The translations under genes were made by a program, and so were the position numbers. This document shows, in pieces, positions 45,061 to 55,753 of a stretch of 64,000 bases of DNA; position 1 is the stretch's first letter, and every line of letters begins with the position of its first letter. The notes under the pieces are model-generated. The model was not told the origin of the DNA. It made no database searches and saw nothing but the letters and a program-made list of their open reading frames with translations. This DNA is from Spirometra erinaceieuropaei. Lineage: Eukaryota; Platyhelminthes; Cestoda; Diphyllobothriidea; Diphyllobothriidae. Where the stretch lies: NCBI GenBank assembly GCA_902702965.1, contig CACRXP010000017.1, positions 2,325,343-2,389,342 on the forward strand, in the 5' to 3' direction.

Positions 45061-48000
45061 ACGTTGTCAACGTACGGAAAGTCGTACTAAATAGCAAGTA
45101 CTACTGTTATTAAACTACAAAAAATAGAAAGTGGTAGTAGGGAAAGGAGTCACTACAAAGGTTTTTTAAAAAATACGACTATTTTGTCTGACTGTCAAAT
45201 AAAACTGGGAAAAATTATATCTTGTATTGAAAGGTGACTTTTAAAAGGGACTCAAGTAAAAAACGCATTAATTGCTTAAGAATATCCAGATACATGCAAA
45301 GCTTCACTTATTTTTGAAATTGAGCTGCGCGCCTTGACAGCCAGGCAATGCCATTACACTATCATAAATATTGTCAGTATCGGTTACTGTTATCACACCC
45401 GAAGAGAGCTCGGTAGGATGTGTTTTAGATAATCAAGTTCGAATAACGGGAACTTTTGAAACAGTTCCTCATTGCACAGTGGATTTGTCTGAACTTCACT
45501 TCCTGATTCACTTCCTGCATTCAGGGAAGTATGGGTCCAACTTTAATATCGCTGTCAACGGCCGGTTACACTGCGGTACTAAGCTACCCGGGTAACTACC
45601 TCTTCTTTTTATACACCAAAGGATTTCACTGAAAAGACATATTTCTTTGAGAGACCTTCCCCTGGAGATAAACCGGCTGTCTTCTTCACCTCTCAATCTT
45701 GACACCAGTCCCTGGAGTCTTATCCATTCAGAGGAGATGGTCTCTCTGAAAAAGCCCACTTTTGATTGTTCCTGAATTTGTTCTTTCTGGATAAACTAAA
45801 CTTGATTTGAAATCTGCCCTCTGCAATAACTTTAAGAGGTCGCGGTTGTAGCTCTCCTGTCTGTTCTTTCCCCCTTACCGAACCGTAATGCTTTAAGACT
45901 TTACCTTCTTCGTCTGGGTGCAGTAAATGAATAAATAGACCATCGAAAGAAATGCGGTCCACTAAGACACGATGACATTATCCAGGTTCTGGCGATCGTG
46001 ACGTGGGTTGTAGCAGCAAGTGGGTTATGTTACTGAACAAAAGTATATACATGTTTGTAATAATTCATGCCTGTTCCATCTGGCCACCATATCGTCCTTG
46101 CTTCATTCACCAGAGCTTATAATTTACGTTTGAAAATAAAAAGCTAAAAGGCGCTCGCTCATATTCCATTACTATCGCACATCCTTCTGAAGGTGTACAG
46201 TGACGCATCTATGCTGCTGCTGGAGAAAATTAGCACAAGGAAAGAATTACAATTTTGTGCAGTATCCAAGTGAATCAAGATTAAAGGCTTATGGTCATCT
46301 GTCACAGGTCAGTCGACTTAGTACATAAATACTTGTCAGTTGTCCATAAGATAATCTCATATTGGATTTCTGAAAGGCCCTGTCTGGCCATCGCAAGGGC
46401 GATCCTTGTTACGGCTTTCGGATGCCATTATCATCTGATGCAATAGTACGAATAAGTTGCAAATCATTACTGTGCATAGCCTGACATCTAGTGAAAGCAG
46501 TGGTTTATTGGATACTGATTACATAAGCGACTTTTCCGTCTACAGGTCTCAATGCGTTTTGGGTTGATCTGGAGTGCTCAACTCATATGAAAATTCTTGC
46601 CTCATACAACCGACAATATGACTCTGATCCTGGTCCTGGTTCAAATATCATCCTATGAAGAAGGATTTTTGGTGACCTAGGGTAATCATCTATATACTGT
46701 TGAGAGCCACATAAACTTCCATGTGGCATTTGAGTGAGCTGGAGTTTATGCATTCAAAACAAACACCAAACGCCTGTGGTCCCACGTGGTGCCCATCTTT
46801 GCTGTTTTTTTCTCTTGCGAAATCTCTACGACGACTCCTTGTCGTGTGAGGTTCGTCGTTTTTAATCTGCAGCCCACGTATGCTTTATCAATTCACATAA
46901 CGAATGGTCGATTTGCTACCGTTGTCATCTGCCATAAATATATAATAGTGTTGATTTGGAGAATGACAACTACGCCTCCGAGCTCTTTTTCCTATCATCT
47001 ATTTATATATACCCCTAAAGATTTTGCGTGTTCATATTGGTTATTTGTGGGCTTTAATTCAATGCCATTGTGAACTCGAGTCCAGGAAGCATAGTGTGAT
47101 GGGAGCATTAATATTGCAAGATTGCTACCTGCCCTCTCGCATGATGTAGATACTTTGAGGTGAGGCATGAGCAGGTAATGGTATGATTTCCTAAACCCTT
47201 GTGTTTCTGGAAACTATATACTAACCTTTAAAGTCAATGGCCATTTAAAAAGTGGTAATATTTCTCAAGTAGCCGTCCTTACGTAGGACAAGTGGTACCC
47301 TTTCAGTTTCACATTGTGGACCCCATAAAAATCAGCAAAACTTCATATGTGTGTTATGATCTCTCTTCCGTTCTTCCGCTTCTTGCCCTCTGTTATTCTC
47401 AAGACCTGGAGTTACAATCTATTTCAACAGTAGGTTCGATAGCTACTCCACTTTAATGTGAATTGCACGTCTTTCCACAGCTTCGTGTAATCTGTGAGTC
47501 ACTGATACATAACGTTTCATAAGTGGCACCAGAATACTGGATTTTTGCACCTCCTATTGCTTTCTGTGACTTGCCAAATGTTTTCTCGCTAGTGTGAATA
47601 ATATATTCCTCATGTTATTGTAAACTCCGCAAAATGGAAACTGGGTTTTGTCGTCAGGTAATTCACTTACTCCAGCGTGTCGAACGATCGCCCGTTCTTT
47701 ATACATCAGCAGGTTTGGCATGCAGCGGCCTGCGGTGCTTATGAAACACCAAAATGTCTAATGACAAATTTTTGACGGACGGTATATCGCCACCGCACTT
47801 TTAACGGGGGCGTCATCCTAAAGTAAAGGTCTCTTAAGAGACCTTTGTGTAATTACACAATGCTCCTACCCCTCCTAAAGCTTTTGCGGATCCCCGTGCA
47901 CTGTCGCATTTATGGGGCAGGTGTTCATGCGCGCTTCATGTCCATCTCATCTTTTTAGTATTCGATTTACAGACCTTACTCTTATCATCAGTTTCGGTAA

Positions 48001-49490
48001 CTGGTCCATGGTGTTCCCTTCGGTTTATGCAAGCCGTTGCCCCCTGCAGCTACCCAGGGCAGACACGGCGTTTCCATAAGGAACCTGTGCTTCGCAGCCC
48101 GTTAAAATCCTGCTGTTAAATGACCAACAAATAAAATTTACTAGAAAACAGGCTGAAAGCTTTCGCCGCTATCAGAGACATGAGGCAGGTTGCAGCTGTT
48201 AAGTCGGCAGTTCTTTTTTACTTTACTGTTCGCTGTAATTTCTTTCTACGATCATTTTACGAACTTGCTGGTTATTATTAACTGTCAAATGTCAATTCTA
48301 GGGCACGCCATTGCATTTGTCCCACTGCCCGTTCATAGCCATTTAACCACTCATGGAGCAACGACCAAAGGCTTCGGACGCCCTTCCCGTGCGTCGCACC
48401 AAATTTTCGGACATTTCTCAGCTTCCAAAAGATTACAGGTTTGTGTTGTTTAGCTCTCCCGCCAGGCTTACCGTTACTTCGTAGGCTGTTCATATAAACC
48501 ATACTTCTTATCATGGTCGGTGGTACTTATATCTGATACGACCGTGACCCTGCCTGACCTAGCTGACCTCGATGATGTCACAACTCCACTCTCGACAGTC
48601 TGTAGTAGCTGGTTTGGAGAGCACGTCCCGATTTCTTCCCCAACGACGTAAACTATAGACAGACACGCGGAAGGATTGATTATGCGGGTCATTTGTTCAC
48701 AGGAGTCTTTATTGCATTAGCAATACCTGTTTGGTTTATGGACACTCCCTCAGGGTTGTGAAAACCGTATGAATTGCATCGATTCGGGGCACAATGTCGT
48801 CTTTACTGTCAATTCGGTATAAAATTCGTTCAGAAGTATTTAAAACTATCCGCTGCTTGAGGCTGACAATCATTAATCCCGGGGGATCTCTGCACTCAGA
48901 AATTCGGCTTGACAAAACGTTGGTTTCTTCAGGGTTTATGGATAAACAGACCGATTTCCGTCAACTACCATTTAGTTCTACTATACATCGAATAAACTCA
49001 CACAGGAAGGACGCTTCGGCGAAGTCAACAAAGCGTGTAACTTTCGGCTGCTGATAACTGGTGGGATTCAGGAATATGTTGCAGTGGCGGTGCGGTCCAT
49101 GTACAACTCGGGATGCAGCATAGCTGGGTCAAGTTCTAGATTCGTGGACACCCCGAAACAACTGGAGAACGACAATGGCAGGGACCTTTGCGGAAACGTA
49201 GCAGAAACCCGACATTTTTCGTGCTTTGTCCGGTGTTAACGAGCTCTGGTCATCAGGAACCAACTCGTTTCCTTATCTTTGCTCGCTCAGCTCGTGAGAC
49301 CAGTGCACAAGGATATTGGCACAAGACTGATTGACCTCATCGAGGATGTCTTCCTCTCCTGGGTGCCTGGTCATTGCAAACCCATTATATTGTATCGATG
49401 ATTACTTTTTTGGGAGGGGAAGGGGGTCACACGACATGACATGGGCTGGAGAGGGCTGCAACACAGCTGCTAAAGAGGAAGAAAAAGCGC
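45061..49490. other. Anonymous DNA
   Basis: No confident gene or repeat is seen over 4.4 kb. I searched for the first exon of EIF4EBP (an Arg-Arg motif shortly before a phase-2 donor following a Tyr codon) and did not find it. Base composition becomes more GC-rich toward the right. Confidence 0.4.
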
Positions 49491-49499
49491 CTGGTGGTT

Positions 49500-50330
49500 G
49501 GCCATCGAAATTGAGGCGCTGAAGATGACCGTGTTAGCATCCGACCTTGACCAAGTTGTTGGTGACAACTGCTACCCACATCGCGACCGGTCATTCGGCG
49601 AAGAGCAATTCGCCCGAGTTTTCAATTGTCGATTATTTGTGGCCAATTCACCTCTTGTGCACACTTCAGTAGTTTTTGTGTCAGCTCTAGTCAAAGTTGC
49701 CGTTGCTTCTGGAGTTTGCGGAATTACTAAATGTTGTGGTATCTTGATGAAAACGCCTGAACAGGCAACTCTAAAGCCTTCAAGCTGATTCAGTCATTGC
49801 ATCAGTCTTCTCTTTTCACTCAGGATTTCAGCGGGAGACGGATTTCCATACCTAAGTCCTTAACTGTGTTGGATTGTCGTGATTATGCGAGATCAAGGCA
49901 TCTTGCACGAAAAATATCAGGTGCAGATGAGAGGCGAACTTTACCACGTCCGTGAAAGAGAGTATGGTCTGACCTGTGGGCGCTGTCGACTTCAACACCG
50001 CGCATTGCTTTGCTACCGTAAACACAGACACCAGCACTTTACCTATAATGTGGTCAGTCTGTCTGGCCTTATGACCATCCTTTGAATGCCAAGTCAGCAG
50101 ATGTTCACGGCGATGATGGAAACACGTGTTGGCGACAGTTAGCCGGTTATGATCAGCAGTACTCGGCATTCTCACATCGCGAACGATACCGAAGGCGACC
50201 AATAAGAGGATTGTTTTGGAAGGTGCCGGACTCAAACCGACCGTTTAAATTCCCGTCACCTATCAACAGACCACGTGAAGGATGTCATCCGACCAGTTCT
50301 TGCAGCTGTGAGGTAATTTCTTGATCACGC
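49500..50330 (-). pseudogene. RTE-like LINE endonuclease relic
   Basis: The minus-strand frame 50235-49852 contains NRLTVANTCFHHRREHLLTW, then HSKDGHKARQTDHIIGK. This is the C-terminal part of RTE-type AP endonucleases (pattern NT.F.HR..HL.TW.S.DG.T.NQIDYI). Another frame upstream gives GDGNLNGRF (about 50270), recalling GDFNA. A third gives GVEVDSAHRSDHTL (about 49960-50000), recalling the GSDH motif. Frames change repeatedly, so it is dead. Sequence down to 49500 may be the following linker (KALELPVQAF). Confidence 0.55.
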
Positions 50331-51908
50331 TGGCCGGCAACTGACGACCAAAGTAGTAGTGAAGTATCCCTTCAGCTGTAGGTGGGTTATCCAGTTATTA
50401 ACTAGTCCCCACGCAAGCGATTGATCATATCGTGTCTACCAGGGGAGTCGCGTGGGTCGCCACAATAGTGGCTGAATTTGGCATTAGCTTCCAGGGTATT
50501 GGTTTCCTATTGTCCTGAGTCGATTACCCGGATCTCGAACAGACAATAAACTTTCGCCCCGTTGCACTGGTGAACGATGTGTGCAGTAAGATGTTTGATA
50601 CCACATTTTCGCACATTCTGACATCTAATACCAAGCGTCCGTTCCCGATATAGTAGTCCGCCTTTCTGTGGATCCCTCGTCCTGTCGGTTGCGATTGAGA
50701 CTATAAGCTAGTGTGGGAAGTGGCGTTCGCCGACTAGATTACAAGAGATACTAGTTCCGCTCCGTGTTGAGGCCAATCAAAAACTTTGCAGAAAGTCGCA
50801 TAGAGGCCCGTAATGATGCGTCTCACTACAGGAATCTTAGACCGGTTCGTCGCGTGCCTTCAATCTCTTGAAGCGAATGACCGAAGCGTCATCTCACGTG
50901 GTGATGATGATACTGTCAAAATTATCAGCCGAAGGAATATGCGGATGTAGTGATAGCCGACCCCGAAATCCTGTCACGCACGGTTTCCGCCGTTTGGATG
51001 ATAACCGCTACAACATTGTCCGGGAGGCTTTACTACCAACCGGTTGCAGTGAAGGGCCTCAATGGAGACTCGGCCATCTTTAAACATGTAACTTACCTAT
51101 TTGGTCATGGTTTCAGATCAACAGTTCTGGTAAACTAATGCCTAGCTTCACTTTCTGTCATGAGGTCACGCCTATCGACCGCCTCATTTAACTCCTTAAT
51201 ATACTTTTTTACACATTAGTATACCCTGACCGGGGGGGGGGGTGGGATCCTGAACTTCTCGAACATCAAGTCAGACTCTTCGCGGCCGTTTACAGTGTCC
51301 TTAGCATTGCCCATTCAAGTGAAGTGCAAAGATCATCTCGAATGAGTCGATCCGCACAACTTGCGACGTCGCGAGACTATATCGTGCAAGACAGGTAGAA
51401 CGCCTAGCACATTGTTTGCCGCTTCTTAAATACGACTCTACCACCTCACCTGAGGTGACGGGAAGATAGTCTATTCGAAACCTCGTCCGGCAGTTTTTCA
51501 AGGTATAAAGGTGACCCTTGTACTTGTGGTTTACGATTTTTATCGCTGGTGAACAAAGTAAGTATAACTCACTAGATCCATTGCCTCAGACTATCGAGGG
51601 GGGGGGGAGAGAAGCACTATTCCCAAGATCAATAAGTTCATTTATGCTCGGCGTAATCATATGCATACTAGATTAAGATATCTGTACTTAAAGGTCTTAT
51701 GTGGTTTTTTTTAATGATGCTAGACTGCAGGTTTACTGCACACAGGTTGTTAGCATTGACGGTAACACAGGTCCGTTACCCCTTAGGGGCCGGAAGAAAG
51801 TTGCTTCCGAATGTCATTGATAGATCCGTATTGAAACGTTTCGTTTTACACCTGAATCTGACAACGCTTGGTATTTCTCAGATGTTTTATTTCTGTCTCC
51901 TATTTCAG
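50331..51908. other. Anonymous DNA, presumed EIF4EBP intron 1 or upstream
   Basis: No exon is recognised. There are G-runs at about 51231-51243 and 51599-51607. The last bases (TCTCCTATTTCAG at 51908) are the acceptor of EIF4EBP exon 2. Confidence 0.45.
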
Positions 51909-52162
51909 CACAACACCCGGTGGCAGCATTTTCAGCACCACTCCCGGTGGCACGCGTATCTTCTATGATCGTGAGCAAGTACTAATGTGCAAGAATTCAC
52001 CGATTGCGCGATCGCCACCCACAGGACTCGCCTGCATACCCGGCGTCACCTGTCCCGCAAACTGCGACAAGAGTTGTCACCGTCCTCCCCCTGCGAAACC
52101 ACATTCGGCTGAAACGCCGACTGCTGACGAGCCCTGCCAACCGGAACCACCGAATAGCAAAG
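51909..52162 (+). CDS. EIF4EBP: eIF4E-binding protein (4E-BP), exon 2
   Basis: 4E-BPs are mTORC1 substrates that block cap-dependent translation by occupying eIF4E. The exon is bounded by a polypyrimidine acceptor (TATTTCAG/C) and a donor (AAAG/GTGAGC). It opens in the middle of a Ser codon and ends with one base of the next codon, the same phases as in vertebrate genes. It encodes STTPGG twice (mTOR priming sites Thr37/Thr46 of human 4E-BP1), [17 protein letters not shown], then ARSPP and CIPGVT (secondary eIF4E contact). NSP and SPP correspond to Ser65 and Thr70. The binding motif YDREQVL differs from YDRKFLM: Val replaces the key Leu. The rest is Pro/Cys-rich and lineage-specific. Confidence 0.93.
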
Positions 52163-53743
52163 GTGAGCAAATCTGTCATCTGTGGCCCCTCATATCTTCT
52201 CCGTTTGTGACAGCCTAGCTGTCTTACATGATTAACAATTAACATCAATCCATGCACTTCACCTTTGTGAAAATGGTTATCATTTCTAACTCGTTTCGGG
52301 CTGCTTGGTATGTTCAGCAATGTTGGCTGAACGTTGAGTCTTAACTGATGTCATTACACGGATTATTTACAAACTCCCCTCGACAACACAGACTAACTGA
52401 CGTTGCCTCCGACGTCGAGAATGCCAATGTCTCAGACAAGTAAGTAGCACTTGTAGTGACATTGGTTCAACGTCCAAGCTTGTTGCGAACAAACATATCC
52501 TCGCGTGCTTTATCATACGTCAAACACTTGCATATTTCGAGCTCGTCAGGAGGACATTGGTAGTCTGAAGTTTGTCATACCGAAACCTGCCGATAGTTGG
52601 CACTTCCACAACTGAACGGTGTGGAGTCTCCCATACCCTCTTGTGAACCATGTCACGGACTCAGCGGGCTGACTCCTATCTCGGATTCTCCTTTCCCTCT
52701 CCCCCTCTTTCCAGTCGTGCTTTTGAAATTGGGCTTTTCGAACACGAGGTGGTCACACGATCCTGTTTTAGACTTGTCTGCCTGAATCGCCGTAGGTGAG
52801 TATGTGTTTGCCGGTCTTTTGGCCTTCTCGCCTGATTTCTTCTCCTGTAGCGATGGGACAACGTCCTCAGCTTGTTAGGGCTATACGTGGTTTTACGTGT
52901 TCAAGCCCCTCAACGCAGACTGCGCTTTTGCGTTATATCTGGTCGCAGTCTTCGCCGGTGTAGCACACGCTAGATGACGGCTCATGCCACGGCAGTCAAC
53001 CTAACCTATTTTACAGTCGGCCCTAATTGGACTTGCCGCTGAGGGCACGTGAGTCCAACGCATACTGTTCTCCATCAAGCCATCGTGACATGCTAAATGT
53101 CATGGTCTTAAAGGTTGTCAACTGGCAAGATACCGCGAGATCCTGCTTTGAGCCGCTGCAACTGTTCCTTCAATTGGCCTTATGTGACAAGGGCTGAAAT
53201 TTCATGTACCTGAAAGATCGGCATGTGACTTCAGTCTCGTCACTCACTGCCCGCTTAGCGATCACTAGTCTGTTCTAATTTGTCTTGTGTAAGAAGAGTG
53301 GGTGAGGGCAATACCACGCGAATAGCGGTGTAGCTCAATTGACTCTACCGTCAGAACTGTGCTCACGGGAAATTTCACGGCGACGAACAAGCTTTCGTGC
53401 GTCCGGTTCACAAAAATCTCTCTCCGAAGTCCTCAATAAGTTGGTCCGGTGTTCGAAGAGGTTTTATCCTGTGACCCATTCTCGGAAGGGCCCTACACGG
53501 TTTTCAGGCTATTCAGTTTGTACGCTAGCGTCAGCGGACGCTGACGATATCTCCCTCCTAGCCGCGAATGACTGAAATCGCCAAATTGATCGGTTCACCT
53601 ATAAATGCTGCTTTCGAGCTGCACCCTGGGGATTATTAACCGATTCCGATTAGCGATTTCAAATACCTCGAGGCGAAGCTGTTGCCAAATGGACAGAATA
53701 GACACGACGTTATTCCCCGAGTCGATGTTGCCTGCGGCTTTTT

Positions 53744-54480
53744 CACAATCCATCAGGCGTCAGTTGATGAGACCAAAAGACCCACTGCCACGGCTAGAAA
53801 CGTCTGGAGTCGTTTATCGGATCTGGTGCAGTTGCGGACAAAGCAACTACGTCGGAGAAACCGGAATACAACTCCGAACGCGAATGGCCGAACACGCTGC
53901 AGCGGTGCGGAGAAATGACGCCAGCTCTCGAGTTGCGGCTCATTCGACGGGTTCCGGCCACACATTCAAATTTTACGAGACCGAAATTCCCGCAAGAGGC
54001 GATAACCGCGTGAGCCGGGAGCTGCTTGAGTCATGGTTTTCTGACCCCCAGTCTATTAACAAGTGCAATGATCTTCCCATTCAATACACCGCGCTGAGAC
54101 TTCGTCTAGGCGGAGTAATTGGCCACGCGGGGAGCGCACTGGTGAACACTTTTCCCAACACCCGGGTCAGCGCGTCAGATGGTCGAGCAATAATCACACC
54201 AACATCCAACGCATGTGATGAAGTCGCAGCAATTAACGACACGAATGTTGGCCATCACGCCACGTGCAACGATCCCTGATGAAGGGGAGGGAGCCGTGAA
54301 TATTCATAGGTATGCGGTAGCATGGCTACTGCATCCTATAAAAACTGCATCCACATGTGCATGAACCAGCCTAATCTGCTTATGTCCCTGATGATCGATT
54401 CAAGCAGGAATCTGAAACGTCAGGCTACTAAAGCTCTTGTCCCGGCGATCGTGTCTTCTTCTTCAATCCCCAGAGTGTTT
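53744..54480 (+). mobile_element. Penelope-like element 3' part with intact GIY-YIG endonuclease frame
   Basis: The frame ending at 54279 encodes IRRQLMRPKDPLPRLET, then SGVVYRIWCSCG, NYVGETGIQLRTRMAEHAAA and SRELLESWFSDPQSINKCND. All GIY-YIG landmarks are present (GVVY, YVG, R...EH, the E of ELLES). It is the same family as the minus-strand copy at 34.8-36.0 kb but without the stop in GVVY. The RT is missing: similarity to that copy starts near 53744, although the frame is open from 53605. A hammerhead-like fold follows 100 bp downstream, as in the other copy. It lies inside EIF4EBP intron 2 in the gene's orientation. Confidence 0.85.
54378..54434 (+). ncRNA. Candidate hammerhead ribozyme motif in PLE terminal repeat
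   Basis: It reads GTCC, CTGATGA, TC, GATTC, AAGCAG, GAATC, T, GAAACGTC, AGGC. Stem II is GATTC/GAATC (5 bp), and an outer GCTT/AAGC helix supports stem I. The position next to CTGATGA is C opposite A, a mismatch that the 34.8-kb copy does not have. The core and GTC triplet are intact. It occupies the same place relative to the endonuclease as in the other PLE. Being in a transcribed intron, it would be transcribed with the host gene. Confidence 0.55.
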
Positions 54481-55721
54481 ATGGACCCGACGCGACATCA
54501 TAAAGATCCACGAGTACCGGGCATCTGTGTAGTCAGTCTACCCCCGCGGTCGTGACTGCCGGGATGTGCGTGGACGACGGTGTCCGACCACCGCTGCCTG
54601 AGAACCATACCTTGAATGATGTACATCGACTGCGACACTCGCTGTCACAGCGTCGCGATTATATCTCAGGCCCTTTTAGAAAGGCTGTTTTGGCATGTTT
54701 TTCGTCGCTAGCCTCATGAGAGCTTAGTGTTGTTACCCTCGGTCAGGCGTCGTTGCTTACCCAAAAAAACTGGCTTGACACTGTTTGCAGTCACTGGAGA
54801 AGAGAATGGCTCGAGCTCTCTAGGTCCGCTGCCGCAGATCGTCACACGTGGAGAGATACACCCCGTGACGTTATGGATCCCGGTTAGATCAGGAATGACC
54901 ACAGCTCCTGTACCAAGCTATCGTGTTCTACAATGTGCAGGTTTTACAGTGGAGCTTACTCAGCTTTATGGTGGGCACAGGGGTTGCATCCGATGTCCGC
55001 TATCGGCTTGGTTGGCCGATGGATTCCACGGCAGAGAAGTTGGGCTTATTTAGATTGTCAGCAAGGGGCTAGTCCTCACGTAGCAGCCACGGGCTGGGGA
55101 ATTATGTCAACCCAGCCACTGTGCGTCATCAATGGTCGTTTACGTCGTCTTACCACTGGCTTCCAATGGAATTGTGTGGCGAGAACATCGCCATCACAGT
55201 TCAAACCATTTCCTTCCGAAGCATCCCGATCGTGCCAGTCATTATTGATACTTTCGAATCACCATACCCTTTGCAAAGATTAAGGGTGCTGGAATCCCAC
55301 GTACTCGACTTGAATGTTAAGCCTGCGCGACTGGTCGCCTTTGCGGCATAACAGCGGACGTCCTGTGAACTGGTTTTGCCTCGAGCACACTGAGGCTTTC
55401 AGCGCCCCCGTTTTTTCCGCGGCTTTTCTCTTATTACTGTCAAATGCAGTCCTCGTTTGCGGAAGAAATGCTTTTAACTCCTCATAATCGCCTTTACTGG
55501 CTGTGGTGAAGTATCGGGATCCTCGCATCTGCTGGGCGGAATGTAACCTAAGGATCGGACTCTGGCAATCGCAACAGAAGGGCATGATGATGCTTCTTTT
55601 ATGTTCCTCAAGAGTATACAGTTTGAGGCTTGTTTAGTAAGCATCGTTTACCCGTGCTTTAACATTATGGCCACGGGTCACCTTTTTACTGAGTCTTACG
55701 GTCTTTTTTGTTTCTTTTCAG

Positions 55722-55753
55722 GCGATGAGGAGTCCTTCGAAATAGATTTGTAA
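55722..55753 (+). CDS. EIF4EBP: eIF4E-binding protein (4E-BP), terminal exon with TOS motif
   Basis: After the acceptor TTTCTTTTCAG the exon completes the split Gly codon and reads GDEESFEIDL followed by TAA. FEIDL fits the TOR signalling motif (human 4E-BP1 ends GEESQFEMDI), which recruits the Raptor subunit of mTORC1. Phase, spacing and sequence fit the last exon of the gene begun at 51909, giving a protein C-terminus identical in layout to animal 4E-BPs. Only 32 coding bases are present; I did not locate the polyadenylation site with confidence. Confidence 0.9.

Larger units (their letters stand above)
52163..55721 (+). other. EIF4EBP intron 2 (3.56 kb)
   Basis: It starts GTGAGC and ends with the strong acceptor TTTTGTTTCTTTTCAG. 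It contains a sense-oriented truncated PLE (53744-54480). The rest (52.2-53.7 and 54.5-55.7 kb) has several 60-116-codon frames without recognisable domains. The phase-1 junction (G/GC, giving Gly) matches the intron position before the final exon in vertebrate 4E-BP genes, as I recall it. Confidence 0.85.

Noticed and set aside
54727..55351. An LTR-retrotransposon protease/RT fragment inside the 4E-BP intron
   Set aside because: Several overlapping frames look protein-like, but I could not place a catalytic DTG/DSG or any RT block.
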